The notes under the pieces were generated by a model that saw only the letters and a list, made by a program, of their open reading frames with translations, had not been told where the DNA came from and made no database searches. A DNA stretch of 5,143 bases from positions 1-5,143 of the forward strand of contig JAQGPB010000011.1 in the NCBI GenBank assembly GCA_028293265.1, read 5' to 3'. Positions 1-5,143 of this stretch are shown here, piece by piece (position 1 is the first letter of the stretch; every line of letters begins with the position of its first letter). The position numbers were made by a program, and so were the translations under genes. This DNA comes from Pedosphaera sp. (lineage in GTDB: Bacteria; Verrucomicrobiota; Verrucomicrobiae; Limisphaerales; Pedosphaeraceae).

Positions 1-729
1 CAGGCAAGCGAAGGGTTCAACCTTTTCGTCAAGCGATTGACGGAGAAGGCGGAGTTGAAGCGGGAATCAGATTCGAAGGAGATGCTGGAAATCGGCACGG
101 AAGGCTGGCCATTTCCCATTCCGCTGGTGAAACAGGATGGCCACTGGTTTTTCGACACCGAAGCGGGCAGGGAAGAAATTCTCAACCGCCGCATCGGCGC
201 GGATGAATTGGGTGCGATCAATGTTTGTCATGCTTATGTGGATGCGCAACGGGAATACTCCGGCAAGGACCGAAATAATGATGAGGTGCTCGAGTACGCC
301 CAGCATCTGCGGAGCACGCCGGGCACGCATGACGGGCTTTATTGGCCGGTGCGCAATGAGCATGATGAGATCAGCCCGCTCGGGCCTTTGATCGCGCAGG
401 CGCGCGAGGAGGGATACCATCGCCGCACCGGCATGATGACGGAGGACCATCCCGCGCCGTATCACGGTTATTATTTCAAGATCTTGACGCGGCAGGGCAG
501 CCATGCGCCGGGCGGCAAGTACAGTTATATCATCAACGGCCACATGATCGGCGGCTTTGCGCTGGTGGCCTGGCCGGCGGAGTGGGGCAACACCGGCGTG
601 ATGACCTTCATCGTCAACCAACGGGGGAAGGTTTTACAGAAAAATCTCGGGCCCAAGACGGCAAACATCGCCAGGGCCTTGACCACCTACGATCCCGACA
701 GCACGTGGACGCCCGTCGCGGGAAAATAG
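1..729 (+). CDS. DUF2950 family protein, 5'-truncated by the window edge
   Basis: The frame is open from base 1 to the TAG at 727-729, so 242 C-terminal residues are visible and the start lies upstream. A TTG at 37 is in frame, but the coding sequence continues through it and it is probably not the start. Recognisable DUF2950 blocks appear in order: WPFPIPLV (from about 106), FDTEAGREEILNRRIG, the AYVDAQREY block, a GLYWP stretch, HGYYFKILTRQG (from 463), and the C-terminal YIINGHMIGGFALVAWPAEWGNTGVMTFIVN run ending in LGPKTANIARALTTYDPDSTWTPV. Family members are usually exported proteins with an N-terminal signal peptide; that part is outside the window, so export is inferred. The biochemical role of DUF2950 is not known to me. 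In other bacteria it often sits beside a DUF3300 gene, which would be upstream here. The next gene on the same strand starts 115 bases later and need not be co-transcribed. Family assignment is confident; function is unknown. Confidence 0.9.
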   Translation, partial: QASEGFNLFVKRLTEKAELKRESDSKEMLEIGTEGWPFPIPLVKQDGHWFFDTEAGREEILNRRIGADELGAINVCHAYVDAQREYSGKDRNNDEVLEYAQHLRSTPGTHDGLYWPVRNEHDEISPLGPLIAQAREEGYHRRTGMMTEDHPAPYHGYYFKILTRQGSHAPGGKYSYIINGHMIGGFALVAWPAEWGNTGVMTFIVNQRGKVLQKNLGPKTANIARALTTYDPDSTWTPVAGK

Positions 730-767
730 CAACTTCACTGGTTCCACAGCCAGGAAATCTTTGAAAA

Positions 768-840
768 CTTGGCGGCCTTTTCGCGTCTGCCAAATCAGGC
801 ATTTACTCGGCCGCTGAAAAAGGGCTTACTTACCGCCAAG
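768..840 (+). promoter_or_regulatory. Foldable leader ahead of the prepilin-like gene
   Basis: CTTGGCGG at 768-775 is perfectly complementary to CCGCCAAG at 833-840. Immediately inside, CCTTTT (776-781) can pair with AAAAGG (818-823), leaving a 9-base bulge on the right side, and TGCC (788-791) can pair with GGCA (798-801). The right arm overlaps AAGGA (838-842), the only purine-rich stretch before the ATG at 845, so the fold would cover the ribosome-binding region. The pairing is seen directly; any regulatory role is inference. The structure could instead help end transcription of the upstream gene, but no T-run follows it. Confidence 0.35.
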
Positions 841-844
841 GAAT

Positions 845-1579
845 ATGAAAAGCGAACCCGTCCAAAAGCAGACCATTTTTGCACCGCTACGTGCCGTCCG
901 TGCCTTCACCCTGATCGAACTCCTCGTCGTCATTGCGATCATCGCGATCCTGGCTTCGTTGCTGCTCCCGGTGCTCGGGCGCGCCAAGCGGACCGCCTAT
1001 CGCGTCCAATGCGTCAACAACCTCAAGCAACTCGGTGTCGCCATCAATCTTTACGCCGATGACCACGGCGACGCCCTTCCCGGCCCGGTTTGGCAGGGCC
1101 TGTTCCATGTCTATGACGACAAGACAACCTTGTTCATGCCTTATTACATCGCCACCTATCTCAGCCAACCCGCCCCGTCGCCGACGGTTCAAGTGGCCAA
1201 GACCGCCATCTGTCCCGCTTCCGCCCATACTTCGGCTTGGAAAGATTTTCCGCTGTCCGCGCCGGTCACAACGCTCTCCCAACCCATCAGCTACATTGTC
1301 ACCGTCACCGTCACCAACCTTGCCGATGATCTCGTCACGCGTCCCTTCGGTTATCCCTACGACTTGCTGCCCGCAGTGTATCCCGGCATGACGAATGAGC
1401 CGACCAAGCGCGTAAGACAAATCCGGAACCCTTCCGCCGCCTGGGCCATCGTTGATGCCGACCAGGAGACTGCCGTGTCCTTTGCGGGCTATTACCCGTA
1501 CCTGCCCGAGAATAAAATCCACGGTGCCGTCCGCAATCAGCTTTATTTCGACTGGCACGTCGAAGCGGTCAAGGATTGA
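845..1579 (+). CDS. Type IV prepilin-like protein with N-terminal cleavage/methylation domain
   Basis: This is a complete 244-residue protein. A basic leader (residues 1-20) is followed by the type III signal [20 protein letters not shown], with phenylalanine at the presumed mature position 1 (residue 21) and glutamate at +5 (E25). The residue before the cleavage site is alanine (A20) rather than the usual glycine. The hydrophobic helix spans about 23-44. After it comes the segment [20 protein letters not shown] (56-75), with a second cysteine at C123. The C-terminus has H226 and FDWHVE (235-240), the counterpart of the H...FADGHV ending seen in planctomycete and verrucomicrobial pseudopilins. 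By family, a prepilin peptidase would cleave and methylate it, and it would be membrane-anchored or assembled by a type II secretion or type IV pilus-like machine. No secretion genes are nearby, as is usual for these scattered copies. The ATG at 845 was chosen because it gives a normal short leader. AAGGA at 838-842 lies only 2 bases from it, closer than a typical Shine-Dalgarno site. The specific role is unknown. Confidence 0.92.
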   Translation: MKSEPVQKQTIFAPLRAVRAFTLIELLVVIAIIAILASLLLPVLGRAKRTAYRVQCVNNLKQLGVAINLYADDHGDALPGPVWQGLFHVYDDKTTLFMPYYIATYLSQPAPSPTVQVAKTAICPASAHTSAWKDFPLSAPVTTLSQPISYIVTVTVTNLADDLVTRPFGYPYDLLPAVYPGMTNEPTKRVRQIRNPSAAWAIVDADQETAVSFAGYYPYLPENKIHGAVRNQLYFDWHVEAVKD

Positions 1580-1818
1580 CGCTGATCCGTGAACGATTTT
1601 TTTACAGATAAGCGGCCAAATGCGGGCGTAGGCGGACTTAGGCGTTGGTTGGCTTGTTTTTAAAGGTTGAATTGATTGTTTTCGTGGATTCCATCCCTTT
1701 CCACGCCCTCAATCGTCAACCACCCCGTCAACCATTCTATCAAAGAACCGCCCTGCTCATACCCGGCTGATAATAGCACGGATTTTGGATTGTGCAAATG
1801 CTGCAAGGCAACGCACAT
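1580..1818. other. Intergenic region between convergent genes, no gene seen
   Basis: No convincing reading frame lies here; a 60-codon frame from 1676 has no recognisable motif and runs into the hairpin at 1819-1859. Small structures are visible: a seven-T run at 1597-1603 without a good hairpin immediately before it, a direct repeat TAGGCG at 1629-1634 and 1639-1644 (10-base period), and a direct repeat GTCAACCA at 1715-1722 and 1727-1734 (12-base period). The stem-loop at 1665-1721 is listed separately. Confidence 0.6.
1665..1721. other. Three-helix imperfect stem-loop in the intergenic region
   Basis: Three nested complementary pairs line up: GGTTGA (1665-1670) with TCAACC (1716-1721), GATTG (1674-1678) with CAATC (1710-1714), and CGTGGA (1683-1688) with TCCACG (1700-1705). 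Small internal loops separate them and the apical loop is 11 bases, giving 17 base pairs in 57 bases. Neither side is followed by a T-tract, so it is not a canonical intrinsic terminator. It may be a transcript-end stabiliser for the prepilin-like gene, a remnant of a dispersed repeat, or chance. The pairing is seen; function is not assigned. Confidence 0.45.
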
Positions 1819-1859
1819 CTCAATGCGAAGGGCGGCCATTTCTGGCCGCCCTGATTGAG
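1819..1859 (-). terminator. Strong hairpin just downstream of the MFS gene
   Basis: AGGGCGGCCA (1829-1838) pairs perfectly with TGGCCGCCCT (1843-1852) around a four-base loop. An outer stem of CTCAAT (1819-1824) with ATTGAG (1854-1859) extends it to 16 base pairs. Read on the minus strand, the loop is GAAA, a stable GNRA-type tetraloop, and the hairpin begins 18 bases after the transporter's stop codon. No T-tract follows on either strand, so it is either a U-tract-less terminator or a 3'-end block that protects the minus-strand mRNA from exonucleases. The position between convergent genes fits both uses. The structure is certain; terminator function is inferred. Confidence 0.5.
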
Positions 1860-1877
1860 GAAATGAAACGTGGTTTT

Positions 1878-3485
1878 CTACGCGCTTTGCGGTTCCTTCA
1901 CCTTGGGTGCCTGGGCATCTCCACCTTCGCCAACGATGTGGACGACTTTATAGCCACCTTGGGTCTTGAAATAGACCAACAACAGCAGGTAAATGCAGGC
2001 CATCGTCGCCGGTATGGCCGAATCGGCCTTCAGCGTCTTGCGGTCGCCCAGGATGCTGGCCTCGGCGACGGCCTTTTGATCCGGCGTGCGCTTGGCAATG
2101 TCAGTCTTCTGTGCTTCGGCAAGCTTCGTGCCGTCCAGACCCTTAACTTCACCGAAAATGAGGAACTTGCTGGTGGTTGCGGCCTGATACTGCGCATACA
2201 CGGCCGGGTTGGATTGTTGTAATGCCTCGCCTGCGAAACGGTCTTTCGCGTAACCGAGACCGGGGGAACCAATCATGCCGGCGGACAACATTCCGATGCC
2301 GCCCATGATGCTGATGGCGACGGCCCCCGTACGAGGAAACCGGTCGGAAGCCACGGCGAGCATTGTCGGCCAGAAGAAGGTTTTGCCCAAAGCATAGACT
2401 GAAAGGGCAATCATCGCGCCGATAAAGGATTCGATGCCGCTGACAAGATTCAAACCAACACAGGCCAGCGAGGCGCATATCGTCAGGAGGCCCACCGGCG
2501 AAAGCCCGAGAGTTTTCTCCACAAAATTCGCGCAGAAGCGCAGCATAAACATCAGCAATGAAGTATAGACGAAAAGGATTTTGCCCTGCGAGGTGGTGAG
2601 AATGTTTCCGGTGATGTTCTGAATCCAGCCATCGGTGCCGAGTTCAACGGCGCCCACAAGTGCATGAGTAAGGAAAAGGACAAACAGCAACCAGTGGCCA
2701 ATCGAAAATCCGGTCATGAGGCCAACGGCGATCAACAGAATCCCGCCGAGACCATACGAGATGGGATTGGACAAGCTCAGCGCGTTTTGGAAGAAGAGCA
2801 CCAGCAGGTAACAGGCAACCAGGGAGCCGAGGATGCCAACGTCCTTGAACATCTCGCCCAGTTTAAGGCCTTTGGTGGAAGCTTCCGATTTGGGAAAGTG
2901 TTGCCCCATGAACAGAACACCGTAAAGGACCGTGGGCGCGAGATAGAGGGAGAGTTGAAGTTTCCAACTCATCTGCATCTGGTCGCCAAGCACCCAACCA
3001 ATCACACCGCCCAACACGAGGCCCGCCGGCCAGCTTGCATGCAGGATGTTCAGGTAATGTGTCCGGTTATGTGGAAACAGCGTCGCGACAAGCGGATTGG
3101 CCACTGCTTCAAGGGTTCCATTGGCATAGGCAAAAATGAACATGCCCCAATAAAGATAATTGTAGGCCGTGACTTGGGCCATGCCCTTGGTGGCGGCAAA
3201 GGTCACAAAGGCTGACAACACATGGAGGATGAACGCCAGCGCGACGAGCTTGCCGTAGCCGATTTTGTCGCATAGCACGCCGCCGATGATGATGCCGAAG
3301 CAGAACCCCGAAAAACCCGCGCCACCGATGGCCCCCAGTTGCGCTCCGGTGAAACCGAAATCAGCCCCCCAATTGGCAAAGATACCGCCGCGGACGGCGA
3401 ATCCGACACCTGCCGCCAGAATTGCCATCGAACCAGCAAAAAGAAGCCGTTTTGAGTTTGGCGCTATGCCATTTGCATTTTCCAT
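1878..3485 (-). CDS. MFS transporter, probable sugar or sugar-acid permease (FucP-like)
   Basis: This 535-residue integral membrane protein has about 13-14 hydrophobic segments, roughly at residues 14-34, 50-72, 78-98, 108-133, 147-167, 177-194, 216-236, 243-260, 264-281, 301-320, 329-349, 352-376, 386-410 and 490-506. [13 protein letters not shown] (68-80) between the second and third segments matches the MFS motif A loop. [17 protein letters not shown] followed by [16 protein letters not shown] (122-160) resembles the conserved stretch of fucose/glucose proton-symporter-like permeases. A hydrophilic stretch of about 80 residues (about 411-489) lies before the last membrane segment, and a charged tail follows it. 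The protein is longer than the usual 400-450 residues of simple 12-helix MFS carriers. It probably imports a small carbohydrate-like substrate by proton symport, and the oxidoreductase gene 17 bases upstream on the same strand suggests that substrate is processed by its partner. The ATG at 3483-3485 was chosen because it directly precedes a normal N-terminus; an AT-rich stretch with no Shine-Dalgarno precedes it. Family is confident; substrate is unknown. Confidence 0.9.
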   Translation of the reverse strand: MENANGIAPNSKRLLFAGSMAILAAGVGFAVRGGIFANWGADFGFTGAQLGAIGGAGFSGFCFGIIIGGVLCDKIGYGKLVALAFILHVLSAFVTFAATKGMAQVTAYNYLYWGMFIFAYANGTLEAVANPLVATLFPHNRTHYLNILHASWPAGLVLGGVIGWVLGDQMQMSWKLQLSLYLAPTVLYGVLFMGQHFPKSEASTKGLKLGEMFKDVGILGSLVACYLLVLFFQNALSLSNPISYGLGGILLIAVGLMTGFSIGHWLLFVLFLTHALVGAVELGTDGWIQNITGNILTTSQGKILFVYTSLLMFMLRFCANFVEKTLGLSPVGLLTICASLACVGLNLVSGIESFIGAMIALSVYALGKTFFWPTMLAVASDRFPRTGAVAISIMGGIGMLSAGMIGSPGLGYAKDRFAGEALQQSNPAVYAQYQAATTSKFLIFGEVKGLDGTKLAEAQKTDIAKRTPDQKAVAEASILGDRKTLKADSAIPATMACIYLLLLVYFKTQGGYKVVHIVGEGGDAQAPKVKEPQSA

Positions 3486-3502
3486 ATTTATTTAATTTGA
3501 GG

Positions 3503-4612
3503 TTAACTGCGAAAATCCGGCAACTTCACGATTTCCCCGCCGCGCATGGCCGATTCATGCGCGCATATTCCCGCACAGGTCCAGTTCACTGATTGATACA
3601 CATCCGGAAAGGACGGACGCCCCTCCATGATGCTCATGATGAATTCGTTCGCCAGATGCGGATGCGAACCGCCATGCCCTCCGCCCTGGATGAACGACAG
3701 ATGCGCGTGTTCACCGTCATACACGCCCTTGGTCGTGAACCGCCGGATCGGTTCCGGCAACAGATGTCCGTAATCGGGCACCTTCACCTTTTCAATCTTC
3801 TCGCCGCCGACGTGCAACACCGGGTCGTCGCCTTCGGTCAACTGCCATTCAAAGGAAGTGTTTTGCGCATACACGTCAAAACTTTCCCGGTATTGGCGGG
3901 CCGCGTTGAACAGGAAGCGGGTCACTTCAAAGCCGACGTCCTGGTTGCGGATTTTGAAATGCGCGGTCTCGAACGAAAACGGCGAGCCGTATTTCGCGAT
4001 CAAATTCTCCGCGATCCGCCCCGAGCCGATGCACGAAACGTAATCGGCCTCGCCCTTCACAATGGCCAGGCAGGGGCTGATGCAGTGGGTCGCGTAGTGC
4101 ATGGGCGGCAGGCCTTCCCAATAGCCGGGCCAACCCTCCATGTTCTGCAAATGCGAGCCGCGCATGAATTGGATGCGTCCCAGCTTCCCGGTGTCGCGCA
4201 ATTCCCGCACGTAAAGAAATTCGCGGGAATAGACCACCGTCTCCATCATCATGTAATTCTTCTTCGCCTTTTGCGCGGCCTTGACGATCTGCTTGCATTC
4301 CTCGACGGTCGTGGCCGCCGGCACGGTGCAGGCAACATGCTTGCCCGCCTTCAGCGCGGCAATGCTTTGCGGCGCATGGAGATGGATCGGTGAATTGATG
4401 TGAACGACATGGACATCCGGGTCCTTGAGCACATCCTCGAAGCTCAGGAAGCGCCGGGCGACGCCGTATTGGTTGCCCACCTGGTCCAGCTTTTCCTTGG
4501 TGCGCTGGCAGATGGCGTACATGTTCGTGTGGGGATGCCGCTGGTAAATCGGAATGAACTCGGCCCCGAAGCCCAGGCCGACAATCGCCACATTGATTTT
4601 CTTGTCGCTCAT
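3503..4612 (-). CDS. Gfo/Idh/MocA family oxidoreductase with a TVP motif
   Basis: This 369-residue protein begins with a Rossmann fold: INVAIVGLGFGAEF (about 6-19) carries the glycine-rich NAD(P)-binding loop. INSPIHLHAP (72-81) is the usual strand and H-x-x-x-A-like segment after the fold. The position normally holding the family's EKP motif reads TVP (96-98, in KHVACTVPAATT), so the lysine that binds cofactor and assists catalysis in classical members is replaced by valine. YMMMETVVYSREF (120-132) and PPMHYATHCISP (169-180) are strongly patterned and probably line the active site. A glycine/histidine-rich GGGHGGSHPHL (310-320) lies near the C-terminus. Family members oxidise or reduce sugars, inositols and related compounds, and some use NAD for redox-assisted glycoside cleavage. 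It probably acts in the cytoplasm on what the downstream MFS permease imports. The ATG at 4610-4612 is preferred over a TTG nine codons upstream because MSDKKINVAIVG is a normal start for this fold. No Shine-Dalgarno is evident. The family is sure; the reaction is not. Confidence 0.93.
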   Translation of the reverse strand: MSDKKINVAIVGLGFGAEFIPIYQRHPHTNMYAICQRTKEKLDQVGNQYGVARRFLSFEDVLKDPDVHVVHINSPIHLHAPQSIAALKAGKHVACTVPAATTVEECKQIVKAAQKAKKNYMMMETVVYSREFLYVRELRDTGKLGRIQFMRGSHLQNMEGWPGYWEGLPPMHYATHCISPCLAIVKGEADYVSCIGSGRIAENLIAKYGSPFSFETAHFKIRNQDVGFEVTRFLFNAARQYRESFDVYAQNTSFEWQLTEGDDPVLHVGGEKIEKVKVPDYGHLLPEPIRRFTTKGVYDGEHAHLSFIQGGGHGGSHPHLANEFIMSIMEGRPSFPDVYQSVNWTCAGICAHESAMRGGEIVKLPDFRS

Positions 4613-4744
4613 CGTGTTAACAATCGTGCCGGTGCGCAAATGCCCATACCCAGAGGGCGAGAGGCCACGGCGATTACTGGACTCAACCTTGCAACCATCA
4701 AACTGTCAATCGTAAAGTTCGGAAATGGCCGGTTTTTGGGTGTA
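4613..4744 (-). promoter_or_regulatory. Upstream region of the oxidoreductase-MFS operon with a possible -35 box
   Basis: This 132-base stretch separates the operon start from the first mobile-like repeat and should hold its promoter. On the minus strand a perfect TTGACA occurs (plus-strand TGTCAA at 4704-4709). The hexamer 17 bases downstream, TTGAGT (plus 4681-4686), matches the -10 consensus at only three of six positions, so the assignment is weak. No clear operator palindrome was found. Confidence 0.25.
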
Positions 4745-4892
4745 TTATTGAGGCTCAGGAAAGTAGTGCGACAAAACCGAAGAATCGGAAATAAGACATA
4801 CCTCTCCCCGGCCCTCTCCCCACTCCTGCGTCGTGCGGAGAGGGAGAAGCAACTGAATGCGGTTGTCTCATTACTTTTCTGAGTCTCAATAA
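4745..4892. mobile_element. MITE-like element with 30-base terminal inverted repeats
   Basis: The segment at 4745-4774 (core TTGAGGCTCAGGAAAGTAGT) is the imperfect reverse complement of 4863-4892 (core ACTTTTCTGAGTCTCAA), matching at 26 of 30 positions. Three of the four mismatches would be G-U pairs in a plus-strand RNA. The element is 148 bases long and has no coding capacity. If the true ends are TTGAG...CTCAA (4748 and 4889), a TA dinucleotide flanks each side (4746-4747 and 4890-4891), as expected for insertion by an IS630/Tc1-type transposase; however, TA is self-complementary and could simply be the outermost repeat bases. The core holds the CTCTCCCC palindrome. No transposase is in the window, so mobility would depend on one elsewhere. 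The inverted repeat is seen directly; the MITE label is inference. Confidence 0.6.
4801..4844. repeat. CTCTCCCC direct repeat and palindrome in the core of the MITE-like element
   Basis: CTCTCCCC occurs twice with a 12-base period (4802-4809 and 4814-4821). CCCTCTCC (4812-4819) is perfectly complementary to GGAGAGGG (4837-4844) across a 17-base loop. I recall similar CTCTCCCC...GGAGAGGG sequences dispersed between genes in many GC-rich bacteria. It explains why frames crossing it give arginine/serine-rich nonsense peptides. Confidence 0.6.
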
Positions 4893-4917
4893 AAGCGGGT
4901 GAGCAGGACGGGCATTT

Positions 4918-5103
4918 GTTCCGTAGGAACAATTGACAATAGCCCGGCTGCTTTAGCGCCGGGTCGGGTAGTTGGAGACGGAAAAGTCCCGCAGGGACGG
5001 CTGAGCGAAGGATCAACATCAGCCGTCCCTGCGGGACTTGAGGCCTTTTGCCACGCCACCCAGCGCTAAAGAGGCCGTGCAATTGTCATGTCATCCCTCC
5101 GTG
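4918..5103. repeat. Nested palindromic repeat (REPIN-like), about 186 bases
   Basis: Four copies of a small hairpin unit, GTYCCGYAGGRAC followed a few bases later by TGA, occur at 4918-4936 and 4986-5004 (plus orientation) and at 5019-5037 and 5086-5103 (minus orientation; the last copy is diverged with an insertion). Between the units of each half lies a longer unit: 4935-4964 (with CCCGGC...GCTTTAGC...GCCGGG) and, inverted, 5058-5087; these match at 25 of 30 positions. The whole is mirror-symmetric about position 5011. This is the architecture of a REPIN, where two REP-type hairpins are inverted to form a non-autonomous element mobilised by a Y1-type (RAYT) transposase elsewhere in the genome. 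The symmetry is seen; the mobility is inferred. Confidence 0.65.
4984..5039. repeat. Perfect 21-base inverted repeat at the centre of the palindrome
   Basis: Bases 4984-5004 are the exact reverse complement of 5019-5039, with a 14-base spacer (5005-5018). Each arm also contains its own small palindrome (GTCCC-GCA-GGGAC at 4986-4998 and its mirror at 5025-5037), so the DNA could form either one long hairpin or two short ones. With no T-run after either arm, it does not look like an intrinsic terminator. Confidence 0.85.
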
Positions 5104-5143
5104 AAGAGGAAAATGTGACCCGGCACACACATTCCCAGCAAAG

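Noticed and set aside
1298..1315. Three tandem copies of GTCACC
   Set aside because: It lies inside the prepilin-like gene and encodes an alternating valine-threonine strand; it is too short to be a meaningful repeat.
887..1558. A 223-codon minus-strand frame opposite the prepilin-like gene
   Set aside because: The glycine/arginine/aspartate-rich peptide has no recognisable motif, and the opposite strand encodes a confident family member over the same bases.
1568..1603. Intrinsic terminator for the prepilin-like gene
   Set aside because: The small GTCAA/TTGAC hairpin (1568-1580) overlaps the stop codon and lies 16 bases before the seven-T run, too far apart and too weak for a standard terminator.
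2664..3215. A 183-codon plus-strand frame opposite the MFS gene
   Set aside because: It is hydrophilic, motif-free and fully antisense to a well-supported membrane transporter.
3593..4393. A 266-codon plus-strand frame opposite the oxidoreductase gene
   Set aside because: It is antisense to a clear Gfo/Idh/MocA gene, its peptide is rich in arginine, histidine and alanine with no domain, and it reflects the codon bias of the real gene.
4613..4639. TTG start nine codons upstream for the oxidoreductase
   Set aside because: The added residues MRTGTIVNT are unlike the family, and the ATG at 4610-4612 begins a typical N-terminus directly before the Rossmann strand. Neither start has a clear Shine-Dalgarno.
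4400..4882. A 160-codon plus-strand frame crossing the oxidoreductase start
   Set aside because: It is half antisense to the oxidoreductase and half in the MITE-like element, with no coherent domain.
4609..5082. A 157-codon minus-strand frame upstream of the oxidoreductase
   Set aside because: It runs through both inverted-repeat elements, and its serine/arginine-rich part is the translation of the CTCTCCCC repeat. No protein motif is visible.
4745..5103. CRISPR array
   Set aside because: The repeats are mainly inverted and of different lengths and spacings, not direct repeats with uniform spacers, and no cas gene is present.

Overview
The window looks like chromosomal DNA of a Verrucomicrobiota (or related PVC-group) bacterium. 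The main evidence is a prepilin-like protein of the kind these bacteria carry in many copies, and a Gfo/Idh/MocA oxidoreductase of a TVP-motif subgroup next to a large MFS permease, a pairing I associate with this phylum. Both are judgements from memory of the families, since no search was possible. Shine-Dalgarno signals are weak or absent at every start that can be seen.

Layout. Positions 1-729 (+) hold the 3' part of a DUF2950 gene whose start lies outside the window. A 115-base leader that can fold over the next start follows, then a complete prepilin-like gene at 845-1579 (+). Positions 1580-1877 carry no gene, but contain a multi-helix stem-loop (1665-1721) and a strong hairpin (1819-1859) just past the end of the convergent operon. 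Positions 1878-4612 are a two-gene minus-strand unit: the oxidoreductase (3503-4612) comes first and the MFS transporter (1878-3485) follows after a 17-base gap. The likely logic is uptake of a sugar or sugar-like compound by the permease and its NAD(P)-dependent oxidation or related chemistry by the oxidoreductase. The substrate cannot be read from the sequence.

Positions 4613-5143, upstream of that operon, contain no credible gene but are the most unusual part of the window. Two unrelated inverted-repeat elements lie 25 bases apart. The first (4745-4892) is MITE-like: 30-base terminal inverted repeats match at 26 positions, and in plus-strand RNA 29 of 30 positions could pair. Its core is a CTCTCCCC palindrome. 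The second (4918-5103) is a nested palindrome of about 186 bases. It consists of four copies of a small hairpin unit and two copies of a longer unit arranged symmetrically around a perfect 21-base inverted repeat, resembling a REPIN-type non-autonomous element. No transposase, CRISPR array, tRNA or rRNA is visible. The coding genes are ordinary family members with a few notable sequence features. The strongest candidates for something undescribed are the two repeat elements.
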